From Candidatus Jordarchaeia archaeon (GTDB taxonomy: Archaea; Asgardarchaeota; Jordiarchaeia; Jordiarchaeales; Jordiarchaeaceae), in assembly GCA_018383815.1 (NCBI GenBank), contig JAHAWU010000011.1, forward strand, positions 1-45,062: 45,062 nucleotides of DNA, read 5' to 3'. The first letter of the stretch is position 1. Every line of letters starts with the position of its first letter. Positions 27,481 through 37,036 of the stretch are shown here, in pieces. Below the pieces are notes generated by a model. It saw only the letters and a program-made list of their open reading frames with translations, had not been told where the DNA came from and searched no databases. Position numbers and translations under genes: made by a program.

Positions 27481-30300
27481 ATGGCTTTGAAAGGGAAACT
27501 AAGTAAAATATTCACACGTAGAAGAGCTATTCTGATTATCCTAGCTATTATTATTGGTGTTATCGCATGGTTTGACTATTGGGCTATCTACTTTGACAAT
27601 GTTTTTTATGGACCCATTACTGCAGCCGTTCATTTTTATTTTAGAAGTTGGGCCATTGTACCTGGTTTGATTCCTTGGGGTGTTTCCCCCTATTCCCCGG
27701 AATGGATACCATTCATATCCTACCCAATATATCCGACACACGTCATTCAAGAGTACTTTCAGGGTTTAGCTCCGCTCGCATTATTCCTGGTGGCTTCTCT
27801 TGGCACGGGACTACCTGACGGCTTGCTTAATACTGGAATCGTAGCCGCGCTCTTTATTGCGGGCAAAGATTTACAGTTAAAGATTCTGATATATACTGGT
27901 GCCTATGACCCCACGAGAGGTGGATTTCTTGGAGCTTATGGTATTGTGCTCACCATGATAGTAATGGGTGTCGCTGGTGGATTTTTCTCGCAGTTTGAAG
28001 TGTACAGTTTAATGTGGAAGAGCTTTGTATATTCATTCAGAAAAGTTGTAGTTACACTCACTTGGTTGATTTTCTTGATAGCTCCATTCCTTTTGGGGTA
28101 CTGGGCTGATGTAACTTTCATTACACACTCGAAACTACAATTTGGACCTTGGACAATATCTTATAACGAGGTGCTTATGCTCTGCTTCGTTTATGCTTTT
28201 GTGGTTGTGGCCCTCTCATCCTTTTTCAGCAAGCGGTTCTGGAGCGGAGCATTCATAGGAGGCACAATAAGTCTCGCCTCCTTCGTTGGAATATTAAGGG
28301 CTGGAGCACCGCAACTAATTCATGACCTTGTCTGGCTCCCCTACTATATATCGGTTCAAGGTGGCATAGTGAGATACTTCCAAGACGCAATGGGGGTTTG
28401 GCAGGCGGACCTGAACATAGCCTACACAGCCTTGGCAGCGACATTCATTGCAATTGCAGCTCTTTGGGGAGGATTCTGGGCATCTATGGGAAGAGTCAGC
28501 TCTTACACCGAACCTACACCTGAGATGAAAACACCTCAAGGTTTTGCATACATATTCCGAGACCTATGGTCAAACTACTTCCTTCTGGGAAAAAACACAG
28601 TTGACGAATACAAGAAGGGCGCACCAGGATTAGGGGCTAGACTTCTGAGACTCTTTAGAAGACAGCCTGAATACGAAACCTATGAGCACATGGATCGAGT
28701 GCCCAGGGGAGAAAAACCCAGGCTACCAGAACATGAACTAGAAATCATACCCACAGAAGAAAACAAGTGTATGGTTCGAGTAATAAAAACAAAGGAGGAA
28801 ATAGGCCCCCTTTACGATCCAAACTATCTTGCGGAGAAATATAAGCCACACTGGAATCCCTTTGAACTAGCATACCGAGTCAACGTAGTAAGATCAGTAA
28901 CTCCACTAGTGGCATTATTAATAACAGTTGCCACTGTCTACTTCGCCATAACTATTCAACCCTACCTCAGAAACATATTTTTGCCAGGGGATTTATGGAG
29001 ACTTGTAACCACAGGTGAGGTGCGGATACTAGTAATAGCCGCAATGGTGCTATACGCCTTCATAGTCCTATTCTCAATATATTGGGGTAAAAAGTCTAGA
29101 GAAATACTGCAGGAATCCCCCGAAGGCGCACCGGCAGTCATAACCATAGGCATATTCTCAAGCGTAGCCTTCATATTCTCGGAATACATCCTTCTGAGAC
29201 TAGCTGATTTCCTCACAATTAACATTCTCAACTCTCCCTACTTCAGACAATTTGTTCTAGGAGAAGACCCAACATTAATCTCCATCACCCCTTCACTAGT
29301 GGATCAATATTCAATAATAGCCGCAATACCCTTCAACCTAACATTCACCGCTTGCCTCTATGGAATATTATTCTTGCTGGCAGCAAGCTTCATACTGGGG
29401 CTATCAGGGGTTCAAGTACTGGGGCTTGAAAGATACACACTGTACTTTTACGCCAACCAAGGACCGCTATTTCCATATAAAGACCGTGAAGACGCCCCCA
29501 TATGGGTAGAAGGCAAATACTACTGGGTAATGCGCTTCACCTACCTGTGGCCAGGGGAATTCACATTGTCCTCAAAGTCCCTATATCACGAAGACTATGA
29601 AAGAGTGGAAGTTTGGGTCAACGCAGAAACTGGAGTGCTGGAATGGATAGTTAGCGATTATCACTGGAGAGAGCTTTTCTACCGCGTTCCAGACGATGGC
29701 AAGGATCACAGAATTATTGTGGACTTCAACACCAACTTCCATACACCCAACTTTACTCTACTCCACCCAGAAGAATTAGCGGACTTTGAAGTTGAAGACC
29801 CATTAAAAGCAGCCTTCACCCTGAGCAAGGATTGGGTGAAGAAGGGACGCCAGAGAACCCGTGAACTCTTCAAGAGCTTAGGCCAAAAGGTTTCAACAAG
29901 TATTCTCCGAAAAGAAGAAGGATATGCAATGAAAACTAGGTCAAAATATGTAGAAGATTACTTTATAGACATTCCTCCTGGTGTTCGGCGAGCCACCGCG
30001 AATGTCTGCGCCAAGCTTCCCTGGAGTTTCTGGAGATATCCTTTAGGTGTTCCAACAATTGATACCAAGACTGGAAAGTATTACTATAGAGAGGACAAGT
30101 ATTTCCCACCCCCCATCGACGCTCCACTACACCCCATCAAAAAGAAGATAGACGGCATAGGCACATCCGCTGTTCTAAACCAGCAAGTTTGCGCCAACTG
30201 TTTCACTCTCAACACTATAGACCTGCATTCAAGTGAGGCTAAGAACTGGCAGTGTAAAAAGTGCGGAGAGGACATGAGAAGACAATCAATGATTCACTAA
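27481..30300 (+). CDS. Large polytopic membrane protein with C-terminal zinc ribbon, function unknown
   Basis: 939 aa; two blocks of TM helices, soluble C-terminal region, CANCFTLNTIDLHSSEAKNWQCKKCG. Strong GGAGGA ribosome-binding site. Confidence 0.88.
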   Translation: MALKGKLSKIFTRRRAILIILAIIIGVIAWFDYWAIYFDNVFYGPITAAVHFYFRSWAIVPGLIPWGVSPYSPEWIPFISYPIYPTHVIQEYFQGLAPLALFLVASLGTGLPDGLLNTGIVAALFIAGKDLQLKILIYTGAYDPTRGGFLGAYGIVLTMIVMGVAGGFFSQFEVYSLMWKSFVYSFRKVVVTLTWLIFLIAPFLLGYWADVTFITHSKLQFGPWTISYNEVLMLCFVYAFVVVALSSFFSKRFWSGAFIGGTISLASFVGILRAGAPQLIHDLVWLPYYISVQGGIVRYFQDAMGVWQADLNIAYTALAATFIAIAALWGGFWASMGRVSSYTEPTPEMKTPQGFAYIFRDLWSNYFLLGKNTVDEYKKGAPGLGARLLRLFRRQPEYETYEHMDRVPRGEKPRLPEHELEIIPTEENKCMVRVIKTKEEIGPLYDPNYLAEKYKPHWNPFELAYRVNVVRSVTPLVALLITVATVYFAITIQPYLRNIFLPGDLWRLVTTGEVRILVIAAMVLYAFIVLFSIYWGKKSREILQESPEGAPAVITIGIFSSVAFIFSEYILLRLADFLTINILNSPYFRQFVLGEDPTLISITPSLVDQYSIIAAIPFNLTFTACLYGILFLLAASFILGLSGVQVLGLERYTLYFYANQGPLFPYKDREDAPIWVEGKYYWVMRFTYLWPGEFTLSSKSLYHEDYERVEVWVNAETGVLEWIVSDYHWRELFYRVPDDGKDHRIIVDFNTNFHTPNFTLLHPEELADFEVEDPLKAAFTLSKDWVKKGRQRTRELFKSLGQKVSTSILRKEEGYAMKTRSKYVEDYFIDIPPGVRRATANVCAKLPWSFWRYPLGVPTIDTKTGKYYYREDKYFPPPIDAPLHPIKKKIDGIGTSAVLNQQVCANCFTLNTIDLHSSEAKNWQCKKCGEDMRRQSMIH

Positions 30301-30353
30301 AAACTAAACAATAAAAAGTTTCCCTATTCCCCTTTTTTTGTTTCTCTTCCTTC

Positions 30354-31676
30354 TTAGTATTTGCTGTTTAGGAAATTTTCCAGTGCTTCTTCTAAATCGG
30401 GTTTTCCTATTTCTTGGAGTTCGTATTTTATACGGACCGTGGTTTTGTTAACTTTTAGGAGTCTTCTGAGGTCTATGGGTGTTCCTATGATTACTGTGTC
30501 GCAGTCTGTGGCTTCGATGGTTTGTTTCAGTTCATCTATTTGTTCGGGACTGTATCCCATTGCAGGGAGGAGTGCGCCGATTTGAGGGTATTCCTCGAAT
30601 ACCTTTTTTATGGAGCCTACAGCATAGGGTCTGGGATCCACTATTTCTTTCGCCGCATATTTTCTCGCAGCCACTATTCCCGCTCCATAGCTCATTCCTC
30701 CGTGGGTTAGGGTGGGGCCGTCCTCCACTACCAGTACCCTTTTGTCTCGGATGAGGTCGGGGTTTTCCACAGTGATGGGGGAGGCGGCTTTGATTACGGT
30801 TGCTTTGGGGTTGAGTTTTTTGATGTTTTTTATGGTTTGTTCTACGTGGTCGGGTTTTGCACTATCTATCTTGTTAATTATGACTATGTCTGCCATACGA
30901 GCATTTGTCTCCCCGGGATAGTAGGTTAATTCGTGTCCTGGTCGGTGGGGGTCAACCAGTACTATTTGTAGGTCTGGTTTGTAGAAGGGGAAGTCATTGT
31001 TGCCTCCATCCCACAATATTATGTCCGCTTCTTTTTCCGCTTCCTCCAAGATTTTTCGGTAGTCAACCCCCGCATACACAATGTTTCCTCGGTCGATGTG
31101 GGGCTCGTACTCTTCTCTCTCTTCTATGGTGGTTTGGTATTTGTCCAAGTCTTCATAGGTTGCGAATCTTTGGCATACTTGATTTTTTAAGTCACCGTAG
31201 GGCATGGGGTGTCTTACGACCACTACTTTTAATCCTTTACGGCGTAGAATGTCTGAGACTTTTCTGGTGGTTTGACTTTTTCCCGAACCTGTCCTCACAG
31301 CGCAGATAGATATTACTGGTTTTTTAGTTTTTAGCATGGTGGCTTTGGGGCCCATAAGACGGAAATCCGCGCCGCATGCTAGCACAAGTGAGGCCTTGTT
31401 CATCACAGTTATATGGGAGAGGTCAGTATAAGCTAAGACCACTTGGTCCACATCGTATTTTTTGATGAGATTAGGTAGCTCTTCTTCAGGATATATTTTT
31501 ATGCCTTTAGGGTAGAGGGGCCCAGCAAGTTCCGGAGGGTACACCCTGTTCTCTATTTTGGGTATTTGAGCCGCCGTGAAGGCAACAACCTCATATTGAT
31601 CGTTTTGTCTAAAGAAAACGTTAAAATTGTGGAAATCCCTTCCCGCCGCACCCATGATTATCACTCTGATTCTCAA
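30354..31676 (-). CDS. Cyclic 2,3-diphosphoglycerate synthetase-like GTPase
   Basis: MGAAGRDFHNFNVFFR, VRTGSGKSQTTR (P-loop), NKIDSAKPDHV, GGMSYGAG; typical of the cDPGS family. Confidence 0.88.
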   Translation of the reverse strand: MRIRVIIMGAAGRDFHNFNVFFRQNDQYEVVAFTAAQIPKIENRVYPPELAGPLYPKGIKIYPEEELPNLIKKYDVDQVVLAYTDLSHITVMNKASLVLACGADFRLMGPKATMLKTKKPVISICAVRTGSGKSQTTRKVSDILRRKGLKVVVVRHPMPYGDLKNQVCQRFATYEDLDKYQTTIEEREEYEPHIDRGNIVYAGVDYRKILEEAEKEADIILWDGGNNDFPFYKPDLQIVLVDPHRPGHELTYYPGETNARMADIVIINKIDSAKPDHVEQTIKNIKKLNPKATVIKAASPITVENPDLIRDKRVLVVEDGPTLTHGGMSYGAGIVAARKYAAKEIVDPRPYAVGSIKKVFEEYPQIGALLPAMGYSPEQIDELKQTIEATDCDTVIIGTPIDLRRLLKVNKTTVRIKYELQEIGKPDLEEALENFLNSKY

Positions 31677-31960
31677 GCCACAGCCTCCTGCAAATATGGC
31701 AAGTCTCTTAATTATTGAGACTTATACTGCACACTTTTTTATAAGAGTAATTCATGCAAAACTATTAAAATAAACGAGTATTACCTCTCAACATGCAGGT
31801 CGAATATTATTTTTGAAGATGGATATAAAATCTAAAAACCGCGCCTTAATGGAACATTGCCCGATTTTTAAAATAGAGAAGTGAATAAAGCCGAAAAATA
31901 GTTTTAGGCTAACAGTACCAGGAAACTGGCTAGAAAAGTAGTTATTTGTGTATTGGGGGA

Positions 31961-32464
31961 TTAGTTGGAGAGTGAGCGTAGTATTTTTTCTTGTATTTTT
32001 TCGAATATTGCTTCATTGTAGTCTAGCCTTTCTACTTTTACTCTTGCTCTTTGGGAGATTAGGAGGAGGTAAATTTTGTGCATTGTTTCGCGGTCGTATA
32101 CTAGGAGTGAGAAGCTGAGCCCGTTTAGTCCGGGTTCGCCTTTAACGCCTTCTCTGAGGAGTTTGTTGTCGTTTTCGTAATCGTTGATTATTTTTCCCAC
32201 GTTTTTTGGTTCGGATATTCTGCCGTTGAAGGAGTAGTTTACTCGGTACACGCCGTTTTCTTTTATGTTTTGGAGTATGATCTCGTGTGGTTTTACCAGT
32301 AATTGGTCTGTTTCCCCTGAAAATTCGATTTGGCTGGATGGTTTTTCAGCAGACGAGATCATTTTGGTTACCCATTTTTGGATAGGTCTCCGAGAAATAT
32401 AAACACCTTTGCATGTGCCGTTTCCAGTGTTTCCAGTGTTTCCAGTGAAAAACTTCAAAAACAT
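31961..32464 (-). CDS. Hypothetical protein
   Basis: Complete ORF, no family recognised. The start could be Met35 (32362), which would exclude the (TGN)3 leader. Confidence 0.6.
   Translation of the reverse strand: MFLKFFTGNTGNTGNGTCKGVYISRRPIQKWVTKMISSAEKPSSQIEFSGETDQLLVKPHEIILQNIKENGVYRVNYSFNGRISEPKNVGKIINDYENDNKLLREGVKGEPGLNGLSFSLLVYDRETMHKIYLLLISQRARVKVERLDYNEAIFEKIQEKILRSLSN
32421..32447. repeat. 9-bp tandem repeat, 3 copies
   Basis: tttccagtg x3. Confidence 0.9.
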
Positions 32465-32555
32465 ACTCTTAGTAAATTCTTAACAGGAAAAAAACAATAA
32501 TGATTAATAAGTTTAATAGGGAAACATTAAAAGAGGGTTTTTGGGTGCGAGACTA

Positions 32556-32927
32556 ATGGATGCCAAAAAAATAAGTTTACTGGAAGAAATCTTCAACGAA
32601 AAATTTGAATCCTCCAATTTTAATGCTTTTCTTCTTGACGAATCAGGGAATATAGTTGTGAGTAAATTGAGAAAAGGGAGAGAGGAATTCAGTGAGGATG
32701 CGATGAATTTACTGGAAAACCGTAAATGCATTTCCGACTGCTTCAAACAGGGGGAGGTTGAAGACTTTATACTCCGCACCAAGGAAGGATACATTGTCGC
32801 GGTCACTGTGCACTCCCACATTCTCGCAGTTTCTGGAGTGACAGAAGAGGATATGGGAGAAATCCTGAAAAGAGTAAAAGCAGTAGCCAAAACAATCGAG
32901 AACAAAGCTTTTTCCAATAAAAAATAA
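32556..32927 (+). CDS. Roadblock/LC7-like small protein (tentative)
   Basis: Predicted alpha-beta-beta-alpha-beta-beta-alpha order: FNAFLLDESGNIVVSK ... DFILRTKEGYIVAVTVHSHILAVSG ... EILKRVKAVAKTIE. ATG at 32556 preferred over ORF start 32541. Confidence 0.6.
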   Translation: MDAKKISLLEEIFNEKFESSNFNAFLLDESGNIVVSKLRKGREEFSEDAMNLLENRKCISDCFKQGEVEDFILRTKEGYIVAVTVHSHILAVSGVTEEDMGEILKRVKAVAKTIENKAFSNKK

Positions 32928-33247
32928 TAAAAAAATTTAGATTCCCTCTTCCAATTAAAATATCCCCTCAAAAATCCCACTTCCACATCGCAGTCAAGAA
33001 ACATAGTTATCATTAATAATTGGAGCATAAGCCCATTTTGAGACTAGGCTAGGTTCAAATTCTGTAAGGATTTTCGTGACTCCTTTTTTGTGCTCCTTAC
33101 AACCAACTCTAAAGCTTCGTCATCGATTAGAACATTTCTAAACAATTATGGCCGAAAAGAAATTAGTAAGAATTATTTTAGGAAGGGAAAATTTGAAAAA
33201 TTACCAAAAAAAGGGGAGAAGGTGAATGTGTTTGAAGGGTTGTCGTT

Positions 33248-34474
33248 TTAAGGCATGGAATCTATGTCTTCTAGAATTTGTAGGCATAGTTTTAGGGCTT
33301 TTTGCAGATTTTTCTCATCTATGTTTTCGGGGATGTCCTCGGGAATGTGCCATAGTGTAAATAGCTCGTTTTCGTCCATACCCATGATGGTAACTGACTT
33401 GAAGCCCTGTCTGGCAATGGGGGTGGCGTCAGTATTTCCATATTTGAGTTCAATGGGTTTTACTTTTACATTACATTTCTTTCCAGCCTTAACAACTATA
33501 TCTGCCAGTTCCTTTGAGAGGTTTCCCGATACGGAAATCTCCCTAGTTACTACTCCGAAGTTGCCCTGACCCACGGTTTCCATGTTGAAAACGTAGGCGT
33601 CTTTAAGCTCTTCTCCGTGCCTTTGAGCAAAAACTTTGCTTCCCAGGGTTGCAGGCTCCTCTGTTCCGAAAGAAACAAGCCAAACCTCTGTATTTCTAGG
33701 CGGCTTTTTTGAAACATTTTCAGCTATGCCCAGAATCACGGCAACCGCTGACAGGTTGTCATTAGCACCCATTACGGGCCGCTTCGTAACCATGTTAAAT
33801 GTGAAGTAGGCTCCGGATAACAGACTAATTAGTCCCACCATTATTGCAGGTATGTCAATGGGTAGATAGAATTTTATCAGGTTAGCAAAGGTGAAAAGCC
33901 CTAGACTAATTGTGAGTGAGTTTAATCCAGTGAAGAGATCCAAATAGATCCAAACGCTTTTCACCGCCGCCAGGACTGCGAAGAGGATGGCGGAGTAGAC
34001 TGGAATGTTCTGCAGTATGTGCAGTCTTTTCTTCTGCTTTGCAAAGAGAGGCATGTAGAAGGCGGAATCGTGGTGGCCCGAAAAAATCACTTTCCTCTTA
34101 GCCTTATGTACAGGTTTAATTATTGCTATCACGTTCTCCGAGGTGGCGGATTTAAAGAGCGGATCAATTATTTCTTTTCCCCGCATTCGGGTTAGAAACA
34201 GAATTAGAATTGTAACTACTATGACTAGAGTAGTTAACGCGGGGATTATAAAATAGAGAATAAATGCTATGAGTATACAGGAAAACTCGAAAAGGATGAG
34301 GCCCTGCAGAACGCCGGGGTGACACTTAAATTCTTCCACCATAACCTTGTCACTCAAAGGCTTTAATTTCTTCTTCAGATAATCTGCTGCTTTAGCCTCC
34401 TCTGGGCTACCCGCTATCCTCGGACCTATTGTTTTACAAATCTCAAAGATGTAATCCACAAGTTTCCCAGTCAA
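33248..34474 (-). CDS. M28 family metallopeptidase with transmembrane segments
   Basis: FSGHHDSAF, GANDNLSAVAVILGIAE, FGTEEPATLGSKVFAQRH, NMETVGQGNFGV Zn/catalytic motifs. Confidence 0.9.
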   Translation of the reverse strand: MTGKLVDYIFEICKTIGPRIAGSPEEAKAADYLKKKLKPLSDKVMVEEFKCHPGVLQGLILFEFSCILIAFILYFIIPALTTLVIVVTILILFLTRMRGKEIIDPLFKSATSENVIAIIKPVHKAKRKVIFSGHHDSAFYMPLFAKQKKRLHILQNIPVYSAILFAVLAAVKSVWIYLDLFTGLNSLTISLGLFTFANLIKFYLPIDIPAIMVGLISLLSGAYFTFNMVTKRPVMGANDNLSAVAVILGIAENVSKKPPRNTEVWLVSFGTEEPATLGSKVFAQRHGEELKDAYVFNMETVGQGNFGVVTREISVSGNLSKELADIVVKAGKKCNVKVKPIELKYGNTDATPIARQGFKSVTIMGMDENELFTLWHIPEDIPENIDEKNLQKALKLCLQILEDIDSMP

Positions 34475-34791
34475 AAGTTCACCTCCACCTTGTCCAAAAA
34501 AAGTTAACCTCCTTAACTAATTGGTTATGTAAGTTTCTGCAATCTGTATGATAAAACTTTCTGTCCAAAATTTTAATCACTTAAGGCTTGCTTACCCAAT
34601 AAACGTGAATTTGCTCACTCTGCCACTTATTTTTGGCTTTCAAAAACGGGAAGGAGAGCCTTGTAAGTTCTAATTTTTGGGTGGGCAGAACAAAGCCACC
34701 CGCTCAATTGGCCAAAACAACTAGAAAAACAGTAGGAGAATGATTCTCTAATTTTCCCAAAGGTTCACCAATTTTCATTTAGAAAGTTAAT

Positions 34792-35502
34792 TTATTCAGT
34801 AAATTTGGGTTTTCTTTTTGGCGGTCTAACTAGGTATCCCACCCTTTCAGCTAGTCTTACGTGGGTGAGCAGCATTGACTCCTTCGCCCTGCTGGCAAAC
34901 AATAAGTTGGGGGTATCATCTGTGATGGACATTCTTACAAAATCGTCGCCCAGTTTATTTATCATTTTTACAAATTCTTCATCTTTGACCAGCCTCTCAA
35001 CCCTCTCCACGTCGGAAGCCTTCACAATGAATTTATCTCTCAATTGGGGGGCGTCAACTTCTTTTAGTTCCTTTAGAATTAGGTTGTCTTCCTTTGTGAT
35101 CTCCTTACTTGTGGGGTTAATTATTTCGAGGTGGAATCTGGGTTTAGCTTCAAGATTAGCCTGTGTGAAGAGCATGTCGTAGTGGGGACGAAATTTTGAG
35201 ATTATGTGGTGAATAAGGTTCTCCCTGTTCAGTAGGAATAGAACCACCTCCCATTTTTTAAGGGGAATGTTTCTTTTGGTTTCACAGTAAAGTCTGAAAC
35301 CGCTGGTTCTAAAGATTTGTTGTTTACTCTTTTCACACTTGGGGCTGAGCTCGGCTTTTAGAATGGTTCCAAACCTGCTTATGAGTATCCTGTTGTATTT
35401 GGAGCCCCACACATAAACCGCTACGAAAACGGCCATGATGCCCATAACGACAAACATTCCAATTGTTCCAAAAAGTTCAACTGGATCCACGAATTCAAAC
35501 AC
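34792..35502 (-). CDS. Hypothetical membrane-anchored protein
   Basis: N-terminal TM (FGTIGMFVVMGIMAVFVAVYVWG) followed by a soluble domain; no family recognised. Confidence 0.75.
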   Translation of the reverse strand: MFEFVDPVELFGTIGMFVVMGIMAVFVAVYVWGSKYNRILISRFGTILKAELSPKCEKSKQQIFRTSGFRLYCETKRNIPLKKWEVVLFLLNRENLIHHIISKFRPHYDMLFTQANLEAKPRFHLEIINPTSKEITKEDNLILKELKEVDAPQLRDKFIVKASDVERVERLVKDEEFVKMINKLGDDFVRMSITDDTPNLLFASRAKESMLLTHVRLAERVGYLVRPPKRKPKFTE

Positions 35503-35647
35503 CTAGGCCACCTCTCACACATCTTAATCCAAACCCCCTTAAAAACTCTTACTAAATACAAAAAAAGAAGTTGCGATTTTTAAAAGCTTAAATATAAGTA
35601 GGCAATATGCATTTTAGAACTATTCAGAATTCCTTGAAGGGTTTGAA

Positions 35648-36985
35648 ATGAGTGAAAAGCAGGAAATATACAGTTTCTTCAAGAGGGACTCCTGTACCGA
35701 ATGTGGCGACTGCCTTGTGAAGTGTCCGGTAATGCAGCTTTCTCCACCAGAAGCCAAAAAGGAAATTCGGAGATTGATTAACTCTGAAAAAACAAAATAT
35801 GTGCTCGCCAAGTGTACTACCTGTTTCTCCTGCAACATTTATTGTCCACAGAAAGCAGACCCCTACGAGTTAATATTGATGAGGTGGTTTGATAGATACA
35901 GGAAAAATGGTCTAGGTCAAACAATGAAACTCCTATCACCCAACCACCCACGAAACCTCTGGTCAGCTCTCTGGAAGAAGTTCCCCGAAGACGAGAGAGA
36001 AAAGATTCAGTCCTGGGCCAACCCCCAGAAATCCGACTTGGTAATAATTGGGGGAGGCATGACCAGCCTTGTTCCCTACATTACACAATCCAAAATCTTG
36101 GAAAACGCCACCTTTGTAGGCACCGGTGATTTCTGGACCAGCGGAGGCCTTTACTATCAGCTGGGACTGTTTGATGTAGTGGAGCAGGCAGGAAGAAGGG
36201 TGGAAAAGCAACTGGGAAAATTGGGCGCAAAAAAGGTAATTCCCTTCTACGTTGGCGAATACGTTATGCTCAAAAGAATATTGCCTCAAAAATTTGGCAT
36301 AAAGTTCAATTTCCAAGTCCAGCCCTTTGAAGAGTGGCTACTGGAAAAAATCAAGAAGGGAGAAGTGAAACTAAAGTCGAAAGTTAAAATGAAGGTCACC
36401 CTCCACGATTCCTGCTGGTCCAAGGCCGCGGGAGAAGAATTCTTTGAAACAGTCAGAAATTTGCTGAATACCACAGGTGTAGAATTGGTTGAGATGAAGC
36501 ACCATAAGGAAAACGCCCTATGCTGTGGCTTCGGAGCCGGCGCCGGCCGCTACAGTATGCTAGACATAATAAGCTATGCGGGTAAAAGATTTAAAGAGGC
36601 GGAAGAAACGGGTGCCGATGCCCTAGTTGTTCACTGCGCGGGATGCCTGTGGATAATGTCAGTGGCAAAAGAACTCTTAGGAGTTAAGATGCCCATATAC
36701 CACATTTTCGAAATAGTCCAGTTGGCGGCGGGAGAACAGCCACTACATAGACATAGTGAGAGGGCGTGGGACATAATTGGAACAGTTTTGGCTCACCCCA
36801 TAGCGAATATAGTTAGAACCGGGAAAAAATATTGGATTGCGCCCTTCCCACCCGAAATAGAGACCAGAACTGAACAGTTGGAGGACAAACCTCTGCTCTC
36901 TAAACTAATAAATCCACTCCTGAAACGGAATTCTGTCAAAAAATTAATCTCCAAAACATTTAGAATAATACTCTCACTGAGATAG
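35648..36985 (+). CDS. HdrD/GlpC-like Fe-S protein with degenerate first CCG domain
   Basis: Ferredoxin motifs CTECGDCLVKCP and CTTCFSCNIYCP; intact second CCG (DSC ... LCCGFGAGAG ... CAGC); first CCG cysteines absent. Confidence 0.88.
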   Translation: MSEKQEIYSFFKRDSCTECGDCLVKCPVMQLSPPEAKKEIRRLINSEKTKYVLAKCTTCFSCNIYCPQKADPYELILMRWFDRYRKNGLGQTMKLLSPNHPRNLWSALWKKFPEDEREKIQSWANPQKSDLVIIGGGMTSLVPYITQSKILENATFVGTGDFWTSGGLYYQLGLFDVVEQAGRRVEKQLGKLGAKKVIPFYVGEYVMLKRILPQKFGIKFNFQVQPFEEWLLEKIKKGEVKLKSKVKMKVTLHDSCWSKAAGEEFFETVRNLLNTTGVELVEMKHHKENALCCGFGAGAGRYSMLDIISYAGKRFKEAEETGADALVVHCAGCLWIMSVAKELLGVKMPIYHIFEIVQLAAGEQPLHRHSERAWDIIGTVLAHPIANIVRTGKKYWIAPFPPEIETRTEQLEDKPLLSKLINPLLKRNSVKKLISKTFRIILSLR

Positions 36986-37036
36986 GTTGTGTAATGTTTT
37001 AACACATAAAAGTAAAATCAATTAGGAGACTAAAAA

